A stretch of 43,424 nucleotides of DNA from Folioceros fuciformis (lineage: Eukaryota > Anthocerotophyta > Anthocerotopsida > Anthocerotales), in assembly GCA_049999805.1 (NCBI GenBank), contig JBNGIO010006327.1, forward strand, positions 91,673 through 135,096, in the 5' to 3' direction. This document shows, piece by piece, positions 10,032 to 21,800 of the stretch (the first letter of the stretch is position 1; every line of letters begins with the position of its first letter). The notes beneath the pieces are model-generated. The model did not search any database. It saw nothing but the letters and a program-made list of their open reading frames with translations, and was not told the DNA's origin. The position numbers and the translations under genes were made by a program.

Positions 10032-13000
10032 CTAAAGCGCCGGCACTTCTTGCACGCGAACAACCTCTTCCTCTGAGGTCGAAGGTCGTCGTGTTCTCAG
10101 TTTGCACCACAAACCGGTCTTTGTGTGCAGAGTGGCGCCAGTCACCAGCTCTACGTCCTCGGGTGAGCCTCTCAGCTGGACGTCATACTTTTGCAACAGC
10201 ATTGCCAATCCCACCGTAGATTCCATCAGGGCAAACTGGTCCCCGACGCACTTGCGAGGTCCCCCTCCGAACGGCAGAAACGCAAAGTCTGACATTATCT
10301 GCACCCACAGTGGGTTATCAAGACCCGTGCTGGCATTCATCACGCCGAAACCTTTTGTGTTAGGAGCTTAGCTCCTTGAGTTACCTCGTTTGGGTACAAC
10401 GAGCCTGCAGCTCTGGTCGGATCAAAGCCATCCCACCCAGAAATCCCTTCGCCCGTCCTTGTCTCTTCAAATCTCTCGGGTTCAAACTTTTCTGGATTAT
10501 TCCAGAAAAATGGAGACCGGTGCAAATTGTATACCTGCCGTAGGAACAGATGGTTTCAGAGTGGGGTCAGAATGATCCTGGATGGGTGCCCCGTAGAGGA
10601 GTTTAGGAAACTCACCGAAATGAAGATGTCAACTCCTCGAGGAATGACATAACCACTTGGATCCCCTCGATGCCCACCTGTGGAGGATGGTGAGTAGTTA
10701 GTTGAGACAGTCTCTGAGGGCGCATGGCGTCGTTCTGAACGGCGCGGAACTACCAGGTAGCTTGTCGGGCTGCAGAGACCGTCGGATGAGAAGTGGTGGT
10801 TGCGGATACAGCCGAAGTGATTCAGCAACAATGAGTCGGATGTACCTGCCCAGCATCCACACATCCACGACATTCGATAAGCAAATTTCAACCTGACACC
10901 AGGAATGGCAATCCTGAGCATGGAGCAAACACCTCAGAAGTCTGCTATCCAAGCTCTGTGCACAGACCAAACTGGAATAGATTCTTTGATCAGGTTTGGA
11001 AATACATATCAGTTGATGCCATACGGCCAACCCCTACTAGAGACAAGTGGTCATTGTACACATCTATATGGCCGAAGGAATCAGTTCCTGGAGGACATTC
11101 GAGAACGGCTTCCAAGGTTCGGTGATGGATCCCTTCCGAGTCAATGGCATACCCACCCCTATGAGCATGACCTGCTAAACATGCTACAACACACTTATAT
11201 TTATGGATTACCACCATAACCTCGTCGTAGTTCCAGAGCAATGAAACTGGGGAAGCAGATGCAGGGTTCAAGGGCAGGTGGCATAGGATAATGACCTTCT
11301 GGCTCAGGGAAGTGGATTCCTGCAACACGGTATCTAGCCACTTCAGTTGATTAGCGCTCACACCCCCATTGAACTTCACAAACCGTCGCTCATTTCCACT
11401 AAGCCCTTCTGGACTGTTTTTCTCCTCATTTGGGTTCCTACTGCTAAGCACGGAATTGGCCAGTTCTGTATGTGGATGATCTTCTGGCCAACCAAGGGCG
11501 CTGATGTCATAACCATCCAAAACAACAAGCCGGAACGAGCTTGTAGGACAAAACTCATAGTAAGAGCGCCCATCCTCGAACACTGGAATGCTGAGGATAC
11601 TGTTAAGCTCAGCTCTCGGCAAGTTGTAGAAACAATGATTTCCCAAGATATGATAAACCCGGCCTTTGAACCTGTCAAACGCAGCCACTACCCTGGAAAC
11701 AGCTCCATGGGCATCTTCCTTGGGACAAAAGCCATCCACAATATCCCCAAAGTGAACAACAAAACCAAGATTTCCTTTCTGATTCCATTGCACCACAGCC
11801 CTTTCCAAGGCTTCAAGACTGTGGCGGTAATAGCGAGGGACCCCAGCAAAAGAGAAGCCATCCGGAATGTCAGCATACTGAACATCTGTTATCACCGCAA
11901 ACGAGAAAACCGGTAGATCGTTGTTACGGGCAACCATTTCTTCGTGGGTGGGTGAAGCGATTCCAAAGCCATCCATCACCCTCCGTTTGTGGGTTCTCTC
12001 CTTCATCTTTCTTAGTAAGGTATAAATAAAATTAGGCTTGGGTGAGGCATGATTCCTCTGGCCGGGATCTGATGGATGACTTCTACAACATACCTGGGGG
12101 ACATCACATGCTGCTGACCAGCAATACTGAACATGCGGGTCAATATGAGTACTTGTTAGGACCTTCGCGTATCTGGAAATCATTTCTCCAAAATACAACA
12201 AAGATTCTTGTAGGGTGTGTGCGATTCTGAAGAGCTGCAATCTCTCTCCAAGTAAGGACTGGTTATCATCCATCTCAACCTGACACCTGAGACCCAGAAT
12301 CTCACAACCCTAACATCAGAACCTAATATCGACTTTCCTTGCGTGAACAATCAAGCAAAGCACGCATACGCCTTTCAAACTGACAATTGCAGCTTATGAA
12401 TGTGCTGCCAATGGGCATCGTGATGGTCAAAAAGTCGAGCACACTGTCCTAGTCTTGGGTATCCAGATGCTTTGAGGCCATGCCTTGCCACTAGGTAGTA
12501 CACACAAAATATACCATAGATCCAGCGTATCAGGCAAGAGGTAGGAAGGATAACTTACTGCAACTTCTTAAGATCTTGAAGAGTCGGCCTCCTCCCACCG
12601 AGAACTGAATCAATCTCCTTTTGCGCTTTGGCTACCTTGTCAGGATTCTGCAAAGTGACAGAAAAGTCAGCAGTCACTCAGAATAACATGGAAATTAAGA
12701 GCGACATCAAGAGAGACAGACAGAGAGAGAGCGCCAACGAGGAAGGGAGAGACTCACCTGAGCTAACATGTATGTAGCCCAAGTGAGCATAGCCGCAGTT
12801 GTTTCGTGGCCCGCAATGAGCATTGTCATAAGATCATCTCGCAGCTGCAATGCACCCAGCATCTCTTCTCTAATTGGACAACGACCATTGCCAACAACAG
12901 TCTACGGGCCGATTCATCTGACATGCTACCAGCACCTTATAAGATACTCCAGGACAAAAGCATCACCCTAAAATCCTCGTCTCCAGATATCTAGGAGATA

Positions 13001-14841
13001 ACCAACCTGTTTGTCATCTGCATCTTCCCCCCTCATATCGACCAAGAATCGCAACAAGCTAGCATCCTTGGGAATACCGTTACAAAAAATTAGACCACGT
13101 GAAAACACTAATCTCAAGAACATGATCAGGTCGAAGTAGTGAGATACATACTTTGACCTTGGAATAATCCCGTTGCTGTAACCCTTCAATGTCTAGCTCC
13201 TGTACGCAGATCCAGTTATAAGCTCAAGCATGGGAGACCATGTCTAGACGCTGGAGAACTTACCAAACGTTAGCTGAACTTTGAGGGAGAAGGCCAGGAA
13301 TTGGTAGTAACGAGCCTGTCTGCTGTCTCTTGCTCTCTGAATTAAGCTGTCGAGACAATCATTGATAACTTTTAAGTCATCGTGAAACTTCCGTTGGCGA
13401 GGTACAATCCATCGTGATAATGGAAACTTCCAGTATGGGATGTAAAACGTTGATCTGTGTTCCGCCTCCGACAGGGTCCCATACACAGCCTGGTCACCAC
13501 AATCAACAGCTCCATCAAACTATAGAATCGACATGCTTCACTTGGAAAATTAGAGAAGTGTGCGCCAGCCATTCTGATGTAACTGCAGGGCAGAAATAGG
13601 CAGAGGAACAGCTTATGATCAGTACCGCAATAACAGGAGATTCTTGAGTAACGGATCCAAAGTCGTAGTTGAAGACGCTTAGTCCAATGATGTCCAGTGC
13701 GAGGCTTGAAAACTCTGACTCCATCTCTACTTCGACATAGTCTTTATCGTTGCTCTTAGCCTCAGTTAACAGTTTCTCAAGCTTTTGTACTGTCCTCTCT
13801 GCACAGTCATTAAAGACTTGCACCATTGCCTCCAAGTATGCAGTATGGAATCCTGGCACGATAGCTGGTCACATGAACAGACACAATTGAGTACTGTGAA
13901 AGTGAACCAGAAAAGACTAAACGAACAGGGGAAGACTTGACGATAGTTGGGCGGGCTCCGACACGAAAGGGAGCATGCAGGTACCTCTTCTGCGTACTTT
14001 CCATGTCTCTAGATCAGCAGGGATAAGCCCTTTTCCCATGATAGGTTCGAGAATGTCAGCAAGGACTCCCTGAGAAGCAAAGACTACAGTATCATGAAGG
14101 AGCCGTGATGTGCCTTGCCCGGAACTCACCCGGTGATTGTGTGAAACACACCATGGACAGTAAAAGTGATGTGCACCTTGTCATAACCAAATGCATTTTC
14201 ACGCAGAATATGCCGAGCGACAATAGGATCTGACACAACCACGAATGCCTTGGGTCCGAAAGCTAGCTTGTATACTGGACCGTGCTGCAGACATTCTAAA
14301 GTCAGGTCTGGACAACTGAGAATCCTGAAACTCCATAACGAACCCCGCACCTCTCAGCCAAGGCTTACTTGGATGAACCAGTCATAAAGGGCATAAAACA
14401 GAGGCCTGTCGAACAAGTCGGACACCGCCCCCTCAGCAATGGGCATCCCTCCCACGCTTCCCCCGCTCAGTAGATTTGTCAGCAAATTGCTTGCATTGTC
14501 AAAAAAAGATCTTTCCGCCTTAGGAGTTTTGGGTTCCTCAGTCCTGACACTGCAACACGCATGGTCGTCATGAATGAATTAAAACTGGCCGTAAACATTT
14601 CAGCAGCCAAACCTCAAAGCAATTTCGGTTACCAGAAAATCTTCCCAGGTCGCCGAGGCCCATGCTTCACTGTCCCACAAAACAGTCCACCGGTCCCAGC
14701 TCCTGAGTTCCCTGCAAAGACAGATGCACCGCACTCTTTCCTCCATCCCACGTACTCAGACAGCCCGATCCTCTGAGTCGAGCAATATCGAAACGATGAA
14801 ACAGACGGAGACGACACCCGGGGAGTAACCAAGAGATTCAT
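10032..14841 (-). CDS. CYP97B: Cytochrome P450 of the CYP97B family
   Basis: Fourteen exons: 14633-14841, 14369-14549, 14177-14284, 13985-14069, 13626-13864, 13316-13489, 13152-13199, 13007-13066, 12758-12844, 12559-12647, 10754-10845, 10616-10677, 10385-10534, 10032-10298. They give 616 residues. The start has a Ser/Arg-rich plastid transit-like N-terminus. Key P450 sites: oxygen-binding AGHETT (about 379-384), the K-helix ExxR in ESLRLYP (Glu435, Arg438), and haem-binding [13 protein letters not shown] with Cys545. The sequence around [26 protein letters not shown] and [14 protein letters not shown] is CYP97B-type. CYP97 enzymes hydroxylate carotenoid rings in plastids; the B branch is less well characterised than A and C. 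Intron 6 appears to begin with GC (CAG/GCTCGT) instead of GT. Intron 10 is 1,713 nt and contains another gene. Divergent from NUP214. Confidence 0.92.
10846..12558 (-). other. Intron 10 of CYP97B, hosting a nested gene
   Basis: The donor follows the exon ending in the KKL-Q codon (TTGCA/GTAAGTTA) and the acceptor is GGGCAG/GTACATCC. Joining the exons gives an intact [15 protein letters not shown], so the intron is real. At 1,713 nt it is more than ten times the length of the other introns of this gene, and a complete unrelated frame fills most of it. Confidence 0.9.
10990..12006 (-). CDS. ADPRM: Mn-dependent ADP-ribose/CDP-alcohol diphosphatase (calcineurin-like phosphoesterase)
   Basis: Intronless frame of 338 residues starting at Met-Lys-Glu, close to the usual length of about 340 for this family. 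The frame stays open upstream for a further 89 codons to 12273, so a longer N-terminus is possible. Metal-binding motifs are in order: ITDVQYAD (Asp41, Gln43; DxQ replaces the usual DxH, as is typical of ADPRibase-Mn), FGDIVDG (87-92), LGNHCFY (Asn123, His124), CHLPLNP, and LAGHAHRGG. The tail [15 protein letters not shown] is also typical. Known members hydrolyse ADP-ribose, CDP-choline and related pyrophosphates, probably in the cytosol. The gene sits wholly inside intron 10 of CYP97B on the same strand. Absence of introns among intron-rich neighbours suggests a retrocopy, an inference. All catalytic residues and the frame are intact. Confidence 0.88.
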   Translation of the reverse strand: MKERTHKRRVMDGFGIASPTHEEMVARNNDLPVFSFAVITDVQYADIPDGFSFAGVPRYYRHSLEALERAVVQWNQKGNLGFVVHFGDIVDGFCPKEDAHGAVSRVVAAFDRFKGRVYHILGNHCFYNLPRAELNSILSIPVFEDGRSYYEFCPTSSFRLVVLDGYDISALGWPEDHPHTELANSVLSSRNPNEEKNSPEGLSGNERRFVKFNGGVSANQLKWLDTVLQESTSLSQKVIILCHLPLNPASASPVSLLWNYDEVMVVIHKYKCVVACLAGHAHRGGYAIDSEGIHHRTLEAVLECPPGTDSFGHIDVYNDHLSLVGVGRMASTDMYFQT

Positions 14842-15570
14842 CTCAACAGTTCGGCCTCCAAAGTTCCACAACCGGGGAAACGTGACGGGGTAGCTGTCAA
14901 GGGCCCGCTCGACACGCTACTCGACGATTTCGGATAAGGCTAGGAAGATATCCTAACTGTTACTATATCACGGGGTGTATTTCCTGTTACGGGTTATCTG
15001 ATCCCCATTCATCCGTCCCGTCCAGGTTCCCTCCACGATTCAACTCAGAAGAACACAGATAGGAACTCTATATGCACAGACTGCTTTTGTTGCAAACTGG
15101 CAATCCAAACCTGCCACCCAGTGTTCAGCGTACTAGGTATGAAATTTCCTATCACCAGTGAAAAGTATATGCAATAGGATCCCTCGCCTTGCCAGTCAGG
15201 AAACCAAAGTTTTTGTTCCGAGAGATCTGGGTCAGCTGAATCTCTGTACCTGTCAAACTACGTATGTTTAAACTCACAATCCTTCCTTAGCTATGGCCTT
15301 GGCGGACAACTATAGATTTCTTCTCCTGCTCCAGAAGGAGAAGAGACTTTGATTGAAGTGCACTCTGATGACGAATAGCTGAATCTCAGTGCCATTCACA
15401 CTACTGTACATATGTTGCTGTTTCCAGGAGGAGAAGAGACTCTGAGTGCACTCTGAGGACGAATACGGAAATTTGTGCTCTGTAATGAACCTACCTACCT
15501 GTGTGCGTACACACAGACTCTGCTAATGAGGGCGAGCATAAACAAACTGCATTTGCATCGTGATCAGGTT

Positions 15571-15578
15571 TTAGGGTT
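15571..15578 (-). promoter_or_regulatory. Telo-box (reads TTAGGGTT on plus)
   Basis: Reverse complement AACCCTAA matches the core of plant telo-boxes, which occur in promoters of genes active in dividing cells. It lies about 290 nt upstream of the NUP214 start and 12 nt before an E2F-type site. Confidence 0.45.
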
Positions 15579-15590
15579 GATTTCGGGGAC

Positions 15591-15598
15591 TTCCCGCC
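15591..15598 (+). promoter_or_regulatory. E2F-type site TTCCCGCC
   Basis: Exact TTCCCGCC, an E2F/DP consensus linked to S-phase expression in plants. About 268 nt upstream of the NUP214 start. The site and next bases (TTCCCGCCAT) are the same as in the NUF2 5' region. Confidence 0.5.
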
Positions 15599-15865
15599 AT
15601 CGCCTTGTCTGAATTAGACCGTCCCGGAGCTCTCGTCAAGCGGGTAGGCGAGCACAGCTACGTTGAGCGGTGTAGGTAGCGGTGAATTGCGGAGCTGTGT
15701 GCCTGTTGAACTTCATTTCAGCTGGGAATTCGCTGGGGTGAAATGCACTCCTCTTTGTTGGCGTTTGTTTGATGGATTTGTGCTTTTTGTGTTGGCACAT
15801 TCCTGTCCCGACTGAAGGTCAACTGTGGTGGCAGCTCCGCGCGCATGAAGTGATACTTTTTTGGT

Positions 15866-18800
15866 ATGGAGCTGAAAGAGGCTCCGTTTTTGCGAGAAGA
15901 CGTGTTTTTCCGCAGGATCGGAGTGGATGTGAGGATTGCCAAGTCAAAAGGAGGACTGTTTTGGGAGAAAGTGCCCTCTCATGGGCTGGCGGTGTCCAAG
16001 ATTTATGGTTACACATTTTTTGCGCATCCTGGTGGTGAGTGTTGGAGATGTGTAATGTTTGGGAACGAAGATGCACTAGACGGTTCTTGGAATTCTCACC
16101 TCTGAACATGGAGTGTTTCAATCACTCAGGTTTCGGCGTGGTCAAAACCGCCGAACTGTGTCAGCTTGCTCTGGCTTTGAAGGAGAACACCAAAACTGCT
16201 TCTACTGTGCTGGACAAGTCTCTGGTCAATGTGGTGCTCTCTGGAGTCCGTTCTTTAGTACTGTCTTCAAATGAGCTTGAACTTGCTGTCAGTGTTCGGA
16301 ACAGCGTACATCTGTACGACGTCCCTACTCTTGTGCTCAAGGTGGCCTCCTTTCCAACGACTACCTACTCTGTCAATGGTGGCAAGTACTTGCTTTGGGT
16401 TGAATGTCTTCACGTATTCCTGTATTTTCGTGTAACAGGGGAACGCAAACTCTTCCAAGACTGTGTTTGTTGCATCGGAGACTGGCTTTGTGAAGGATTT
16501 CAGCTGGAGCCCTTCCAAGCAACAAGCTTATGTTGCCCTCTCAGACCAAGGGAAACTTGTGGCCGGACAGCTTGGAAATGCCAGAACTGTCATAGAGGAC
16601 GGAGCTCTTGCAGGTCTAAAGAAACATCGTGACTTTCTCTGTGGGTTCAAAAGAGTGGGATAAGATCAGCGTCTCTAAAGTTTGCATAATCCTGCTATGT
16701 TTTCAGTGTCTTGGAGTCCAGATGGGGACCATATAGCCTACGCGACTCGTGATGGTTACTTAAACATCACGGATCGGGATATATCACGGACGTTCAAGTT
16801 TTCGTTGCCAGATTTGTCTGTTCATGACGAGGATGTAAGTGCACAAGGTATAAGTGGACCTAGCATTGAATTGGACATCTGTGGTTTTGCTTCTGGGGGC
16901 ATGGACTGCTAAGAGAATCGAATGGCCTCTTTACATTATTTTTTTAAAATCAATTCCGTTGTAACTTCTGCTTCAAAGTAGAGTATACCTCTCACTAGTC
17001 AAGATTGTTTAAGCTCTGATGGTTTCTGGCAGTTGATACAATACACTGGGTGCGTCCTGACAGCATCATGGTTAGCTATGTACGGACTTCTGAAGATTGT
17101 GAGTCTGAGTGCCCCTTGCTGATGGTGCACTGTACTCAGGGAACCCTGGCCCAGGTGAAGCCAACGTGTCAGCCGTTTCATTATCTCTGTCATGTCGGTG
17201 CCCTATTTTCAATAGTGCTTGTTTTGAGGGGTTTGATCCTCCTACGTTAGCATCGTGATGGTGCTACTCCTGCAGCCTCTAGACTTTGCGGGCTGTCTCA
17301 GAGAAATGATCTGTCACTAGCTGTCTCTAATATGTTGTTAATGAGGAAGATGTAATGATCTATCCCAATTTGTTGGTGTATATAGGAGGGAGTAGAGAGG
17401 ATGCCAATCATCTTCGATACACTCTTTGCATCCATTGATGCCACTGTTGTCCCTCCTGGAAGTGGACCCTACATGCTTGTGGAGTATCTTCCTCTATGGT
17501 ATAGAAAGTTCATGGTTGCTGGACCGAGAATTTCGGCATGGAACTTGCTCCAGTTATGAAGCATTCAATTGTTTGTTCATGGTTTCCTCTGCAGGGATAT
17601 GGCACTAGCAATCAACAAACGGAGTGTGGACGATCACATTGTTCTTCTGGGTTGGCAATCAGATGAGGGACCTGTCTCCATTGATATTAGCAATGATGCA
17701 TGGGTCCCAAGAATTGAGCTTCCAGGTTGGTTGCATGTTGGCTGCTGTCAGCTGTACGGGAATCATATCTATGCTTTTGACAATCAACTGAATCATGGCC
17801 ATCATCTATGACTTTTGTGTTGTAGAAGAAGAGGGCGAAAATGCTGTTGTTGGACTGGGAGTAGATTTGACAGCTGAACAGATAAAGTTTGCTGATCCAC
17901 GTGATGAAACGGGGGTGGCTATGCTCCCCGCCTGTCCAGTGCTGCTGTGTATGACTTTGGAAGGGAAGATTAGTCTCTTCTCGTTTGCCAGGTTGTTGAC
18001 TGGCCCTCCTTACTATGGTGCTATCTTTGGTTTGGTTCATGATGATAATCGCCACTGACAAACTGTTTCTGACTGAATTGGGAAAGGTGGGGATTTCCGG
18101 AACTGGTGAGAACACCTCAGGAGGTTCCATCAAGCTCCAATACTGAGGCTTCTAAAGATGACACATCTAAAGATGCTGAGGATGAATTACAAGCAGTGTC
18201 AGGAGTCATCCGCAGGAAAGCAGATACAATGAGCACAGAGAGTGAAGAAAGCACAAGCTTGTCTGATACTGAGGAACCTATTGAGCTGGAAGTTGGAAGC
18301 GATGCTTCTGAAGAAACTCTGGGGCAATCGTGGAATGGTTCCGTGTTGCCATCTGAAACGCCTCGTAGCAAGACCCGGAAAGAGCTGACTGGTATGATCT
18401 GCTGGAAGTAGAGCTGATTTGTCAATGTCTACTGTCCTCTCCCTGATGCAGAGGTTTGTTTGACTGATGCAGCCTCAGTGCAGTCACCGTGGAAAGCAGA
18501 CACTTCCGAGGACATGAGGAAGCAGGCTGGAACTATTTCTGAAAGGCTTAAGCCTGCAACCGAACCTCTCGGCCCACAATCCAAATCAATCTTTGAGCGT
18601 TTTACCCTGGATGCCCCTCAGCCAAGTGACAAGGGTTACTCGCAAAAAAGCAGTTCGCAGGCCAATGTGGAGCTCTACTCTGCTGAGCACATTGAAGAGG
18701 GGGACCCGGCTAGCTGGGGAAGTAGAAGTCAGCCATCTAAAGTGGAAAGAGTCGTGAAGCAAGGATTTGCGAAGAGTCTGGAGGGCCTGTACAGACCGTA

Positions 18801-21800
18801 CAGCAGTAGTACCTCTGTGAGCCTGTTGGCTCAGGAGAGTCAGACATTGCAGGTTCCCCCGCCAGCAAAAGAGGGTTTTACCTCTCCGTTTCCTCTGTTC
18901 GGCCATGCTGGTCCACGTCTTCAGGGACCGAGCACTGTCAAGCCACCTTCATCTTCAGTGTCAACTTTGTCTTCTAGAAGCCAACCAGAACAAACCCCTG
19001 CCACCTTGAGTGCACTGAACTCGGGCAAGAATGTGGACGTAGTTTTAAGGCCTTCAGCATTTCAGAGGAGTTCCAAGAAGCACCAGATCGAGCCTCAGAT
19101 ACCTGGTGTCTCAGAAATGGAAATAGAATTCATCAAAGAGCTTGAGAAGGCAAGCCAGTTACTCTCTCTGGCCAATTTGCAGAAGGAAAATTGTTGATAT
19201 GCCTGTGAAAGATGGTTTCTGCTGCTGTTAGGAAAGCTCCAGTCACTGTTTCTTACGCATGCTCTTTTGACTCCATCCAGGTCAGGCAAATGGCAGATCA
19301 AACAGATGCTTTGATGTCGTATCTGCAAAGTAACCTTGTGAGCGGGAAGGGTGTTCCTCCTGCAGCTTATGCAGAGATATCACTAGAAGAGTTGGAGAAA
19401 GGGATTTCCAATCTCTCAGAGAACTCCAAGCGGCTAAAGGTGACTGTAGAAACGCATCTAGTTTACGTGTGTGGTCATGTGGTTCCTCTCTCTTCCCCGT
19501 TTTGTCTACACCAAAAATGCAGTAAATGCATTTTTGCTTAGTGAGGTTATATAACGTACTGCTGTCCTTGTTTGATGTGCATTTAAGCAACCTCTGATCT
19601 ATTGTTGCACGCAGAAAATCATTGATGAACAGCAACTAGAAGTCGAAGAACTTGCTGATGATACCATGAAAGGTGTGCAACCTAAACCGTTGATATCCAG
19701 CTGATCTTTGCAGATTGACAGAAGAGCAGGTGCTTGTCTACGACTTGAATTCTCGTTGATGATGACGAGCTGACTGTTAATGTCGTGCGGGCTCTACAGT
19801 GGATACTTGGAGAATTCATGCCCAAAGTTTAGCTGAGCAGGCAGCCGACACTTGGCATTGGGACTTCTGGATGCATCAAAATCTGCACCCTGAGCTAGAA
19901 ACAAGACGTAATGCTGTAGTTGAAGCAGATCAGGTTGTTGCCATGGTTGGTTGCTGAGTTTTTTGGCTACAATATTGGATATGGGGCTAGAAGCTGAAAC
20001 CAGTAGTTATTTCTTTTGCAGGCACTGAAGCAACAAATTGATGATCTGGAAAGACACCTACAGAGCTTGGAATTCAACCATACGCAGCATTCTAGGGGCT
20101 CTTTTAGGAAGCAATTCACAGTAAACAAGCAAAGTCCAACGTAAGTATTTATTCTGTCGGTTCTGTTGTTGTACCTGATTTACCCGGATTGCCGTTTTCT
20201 TACCCTTGTGATGGTCTCCTGTTGGGGAAACAGGCAGTTGCAAGCTGTCCAGAATCTTTATAGCACAGTGAATGCTCAAATGACTGTTGCTGAGCAACTC
20301 GTCCAGTGTCTAAGCCAACAAATGAGAGTGCTGAACATATCTTCCACTCCATCAAGAATCATACCTGTCCAGCCGGCTGCAGCCGGAATTCTAAAGTCGT
20401 TAGGTGTGTCAGTTGAGGAAGACGACGCTCTTCAAAGCCCTAGTTCGAAGCCGAGGTCAAACTTTTCTCAGGACTCTGGTGAATCTGCACTTGCAACTCC
20501 TCGGCAGCATCTGCCAATTGAATCTGATCCTGCACAGCAAGAGAGCACAAGGAGGAGACGGGACTCAATGGATATGGTAGGTCAGTTTGTAAGTTTTACA
20601 GAGTTGTGGTTTTAACACAGGGAGATATGACATTATCTGAGATTGTGACACTGGCAAGTACAGGCCTGGGTCGGAGCAGGAGCAGCCAAAACCACTATTA
20701 AGAGAAGTTCCAGAGTTGAACGAAAAACTTTGCCAGGAGTGCACCAGGAATCTCTACGATACGTGCGGGGGATGAAGGCAAGTGTGGACGGTTCACCACC
20801 TGCAACCACTGGTAATCAGCCCAAGCAAAACAAGGCTGTGCCAGGTTCTAGAGTCTCTTCATTGTCAGTGTCACCCCAGCCCGTTGGAGGAGAGCTTCGG
20901 AAGCCTTCCGGTATTTCTAATTAACAGTTGCCGGCCCGTTTCGTCTCTTCTTGTGGTTTTTTTTTTCTATCCATGTGGTAGTTTGCGTAGACCTGTCCAT
21001 GTCCTTCGTCCTTGGCAGACATGATGCTGATGAGAGGTTTTTGGCAGCCGCTGTTGACAGCACCGCAAACTTCATTCGTCCACCAGCCTCTGGTAAACCG
21101 GGATCAAATGATCAGTCTAAAGCGAGTGTGTTCCAATGGGCAAGTGCAGTTTCATCTCAATTTCCAAGCTCAACTCTTGCAGGTCCTTCATTGTCCTTTA
21201 CATCATCTTCATCTGCCACGGCTCATCGATCATCTGAAACTGGAACAGCTTCCAGTAATGAAAGTGGAACCACAGGACTCTTTGGGACGACGAGCAGATT
21301 TTCTATGTCAACGAAGTCTGAGCAGACAGACGCGTCACCAGCTATAGCACCATTTGATATTCACAGGTCTGTCTCAGGCCCCATGGTGGCTGGGACTTCA
21401 ACCTCAACTAGTGTGACTGCTGATTCTGAGAGAAGAAAAACTGGGTATCGACTAAGTTTTTCAGTCTCTAGTCCCAACGATGGCATTACAGCTGCACCAC
21501 CTCAGAGAGAATGGTCGGTACCTACTTTCTCCACAACGGCAAGCTCTCTCCCAAGTAAAGATCCAGTGAATACTACTGGGGGCAGTACATCTATCTCTAG
21601 AGAACAACTGCCTGGAATGTCTCCATTTTCCCCTGTGCCCATCATTTCTTTGCCAGGTAATCGTGCAAGCTCTGGTTCTGCTCATCAATCTGCTGGTCTC
21701 GGGGTTATGGCTGCAAATTCTGAGGCATCAGTTTCGCCCACTCCCTCCCCAGCTGTAGAGGAGCTCTCACTTCCACCAGCACCTGAAAAGGCAACACCAA

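Larger units (their letters stand above)
14842..15865. promoter_or_regulatory. Divergent intergenic region between CYP97B and NUP214
   Basis: About 1 kb between two divergent start codons, so it must hold both promoters. I see a telo-box/E2F pair on the NUP214 side (listed separately) and an imperfect direct repeat: 15331-15376 and 15424-15464 share AGGAGAAGAGACT and GTGCACTCTGA. No TATA box stands out. Confidence 0.6.

Noticed and set aside
15571-15578. Interstitial telomere
   Set aside because: Only one TTTAGGG-like unit is present; it is better read as a telo-box.
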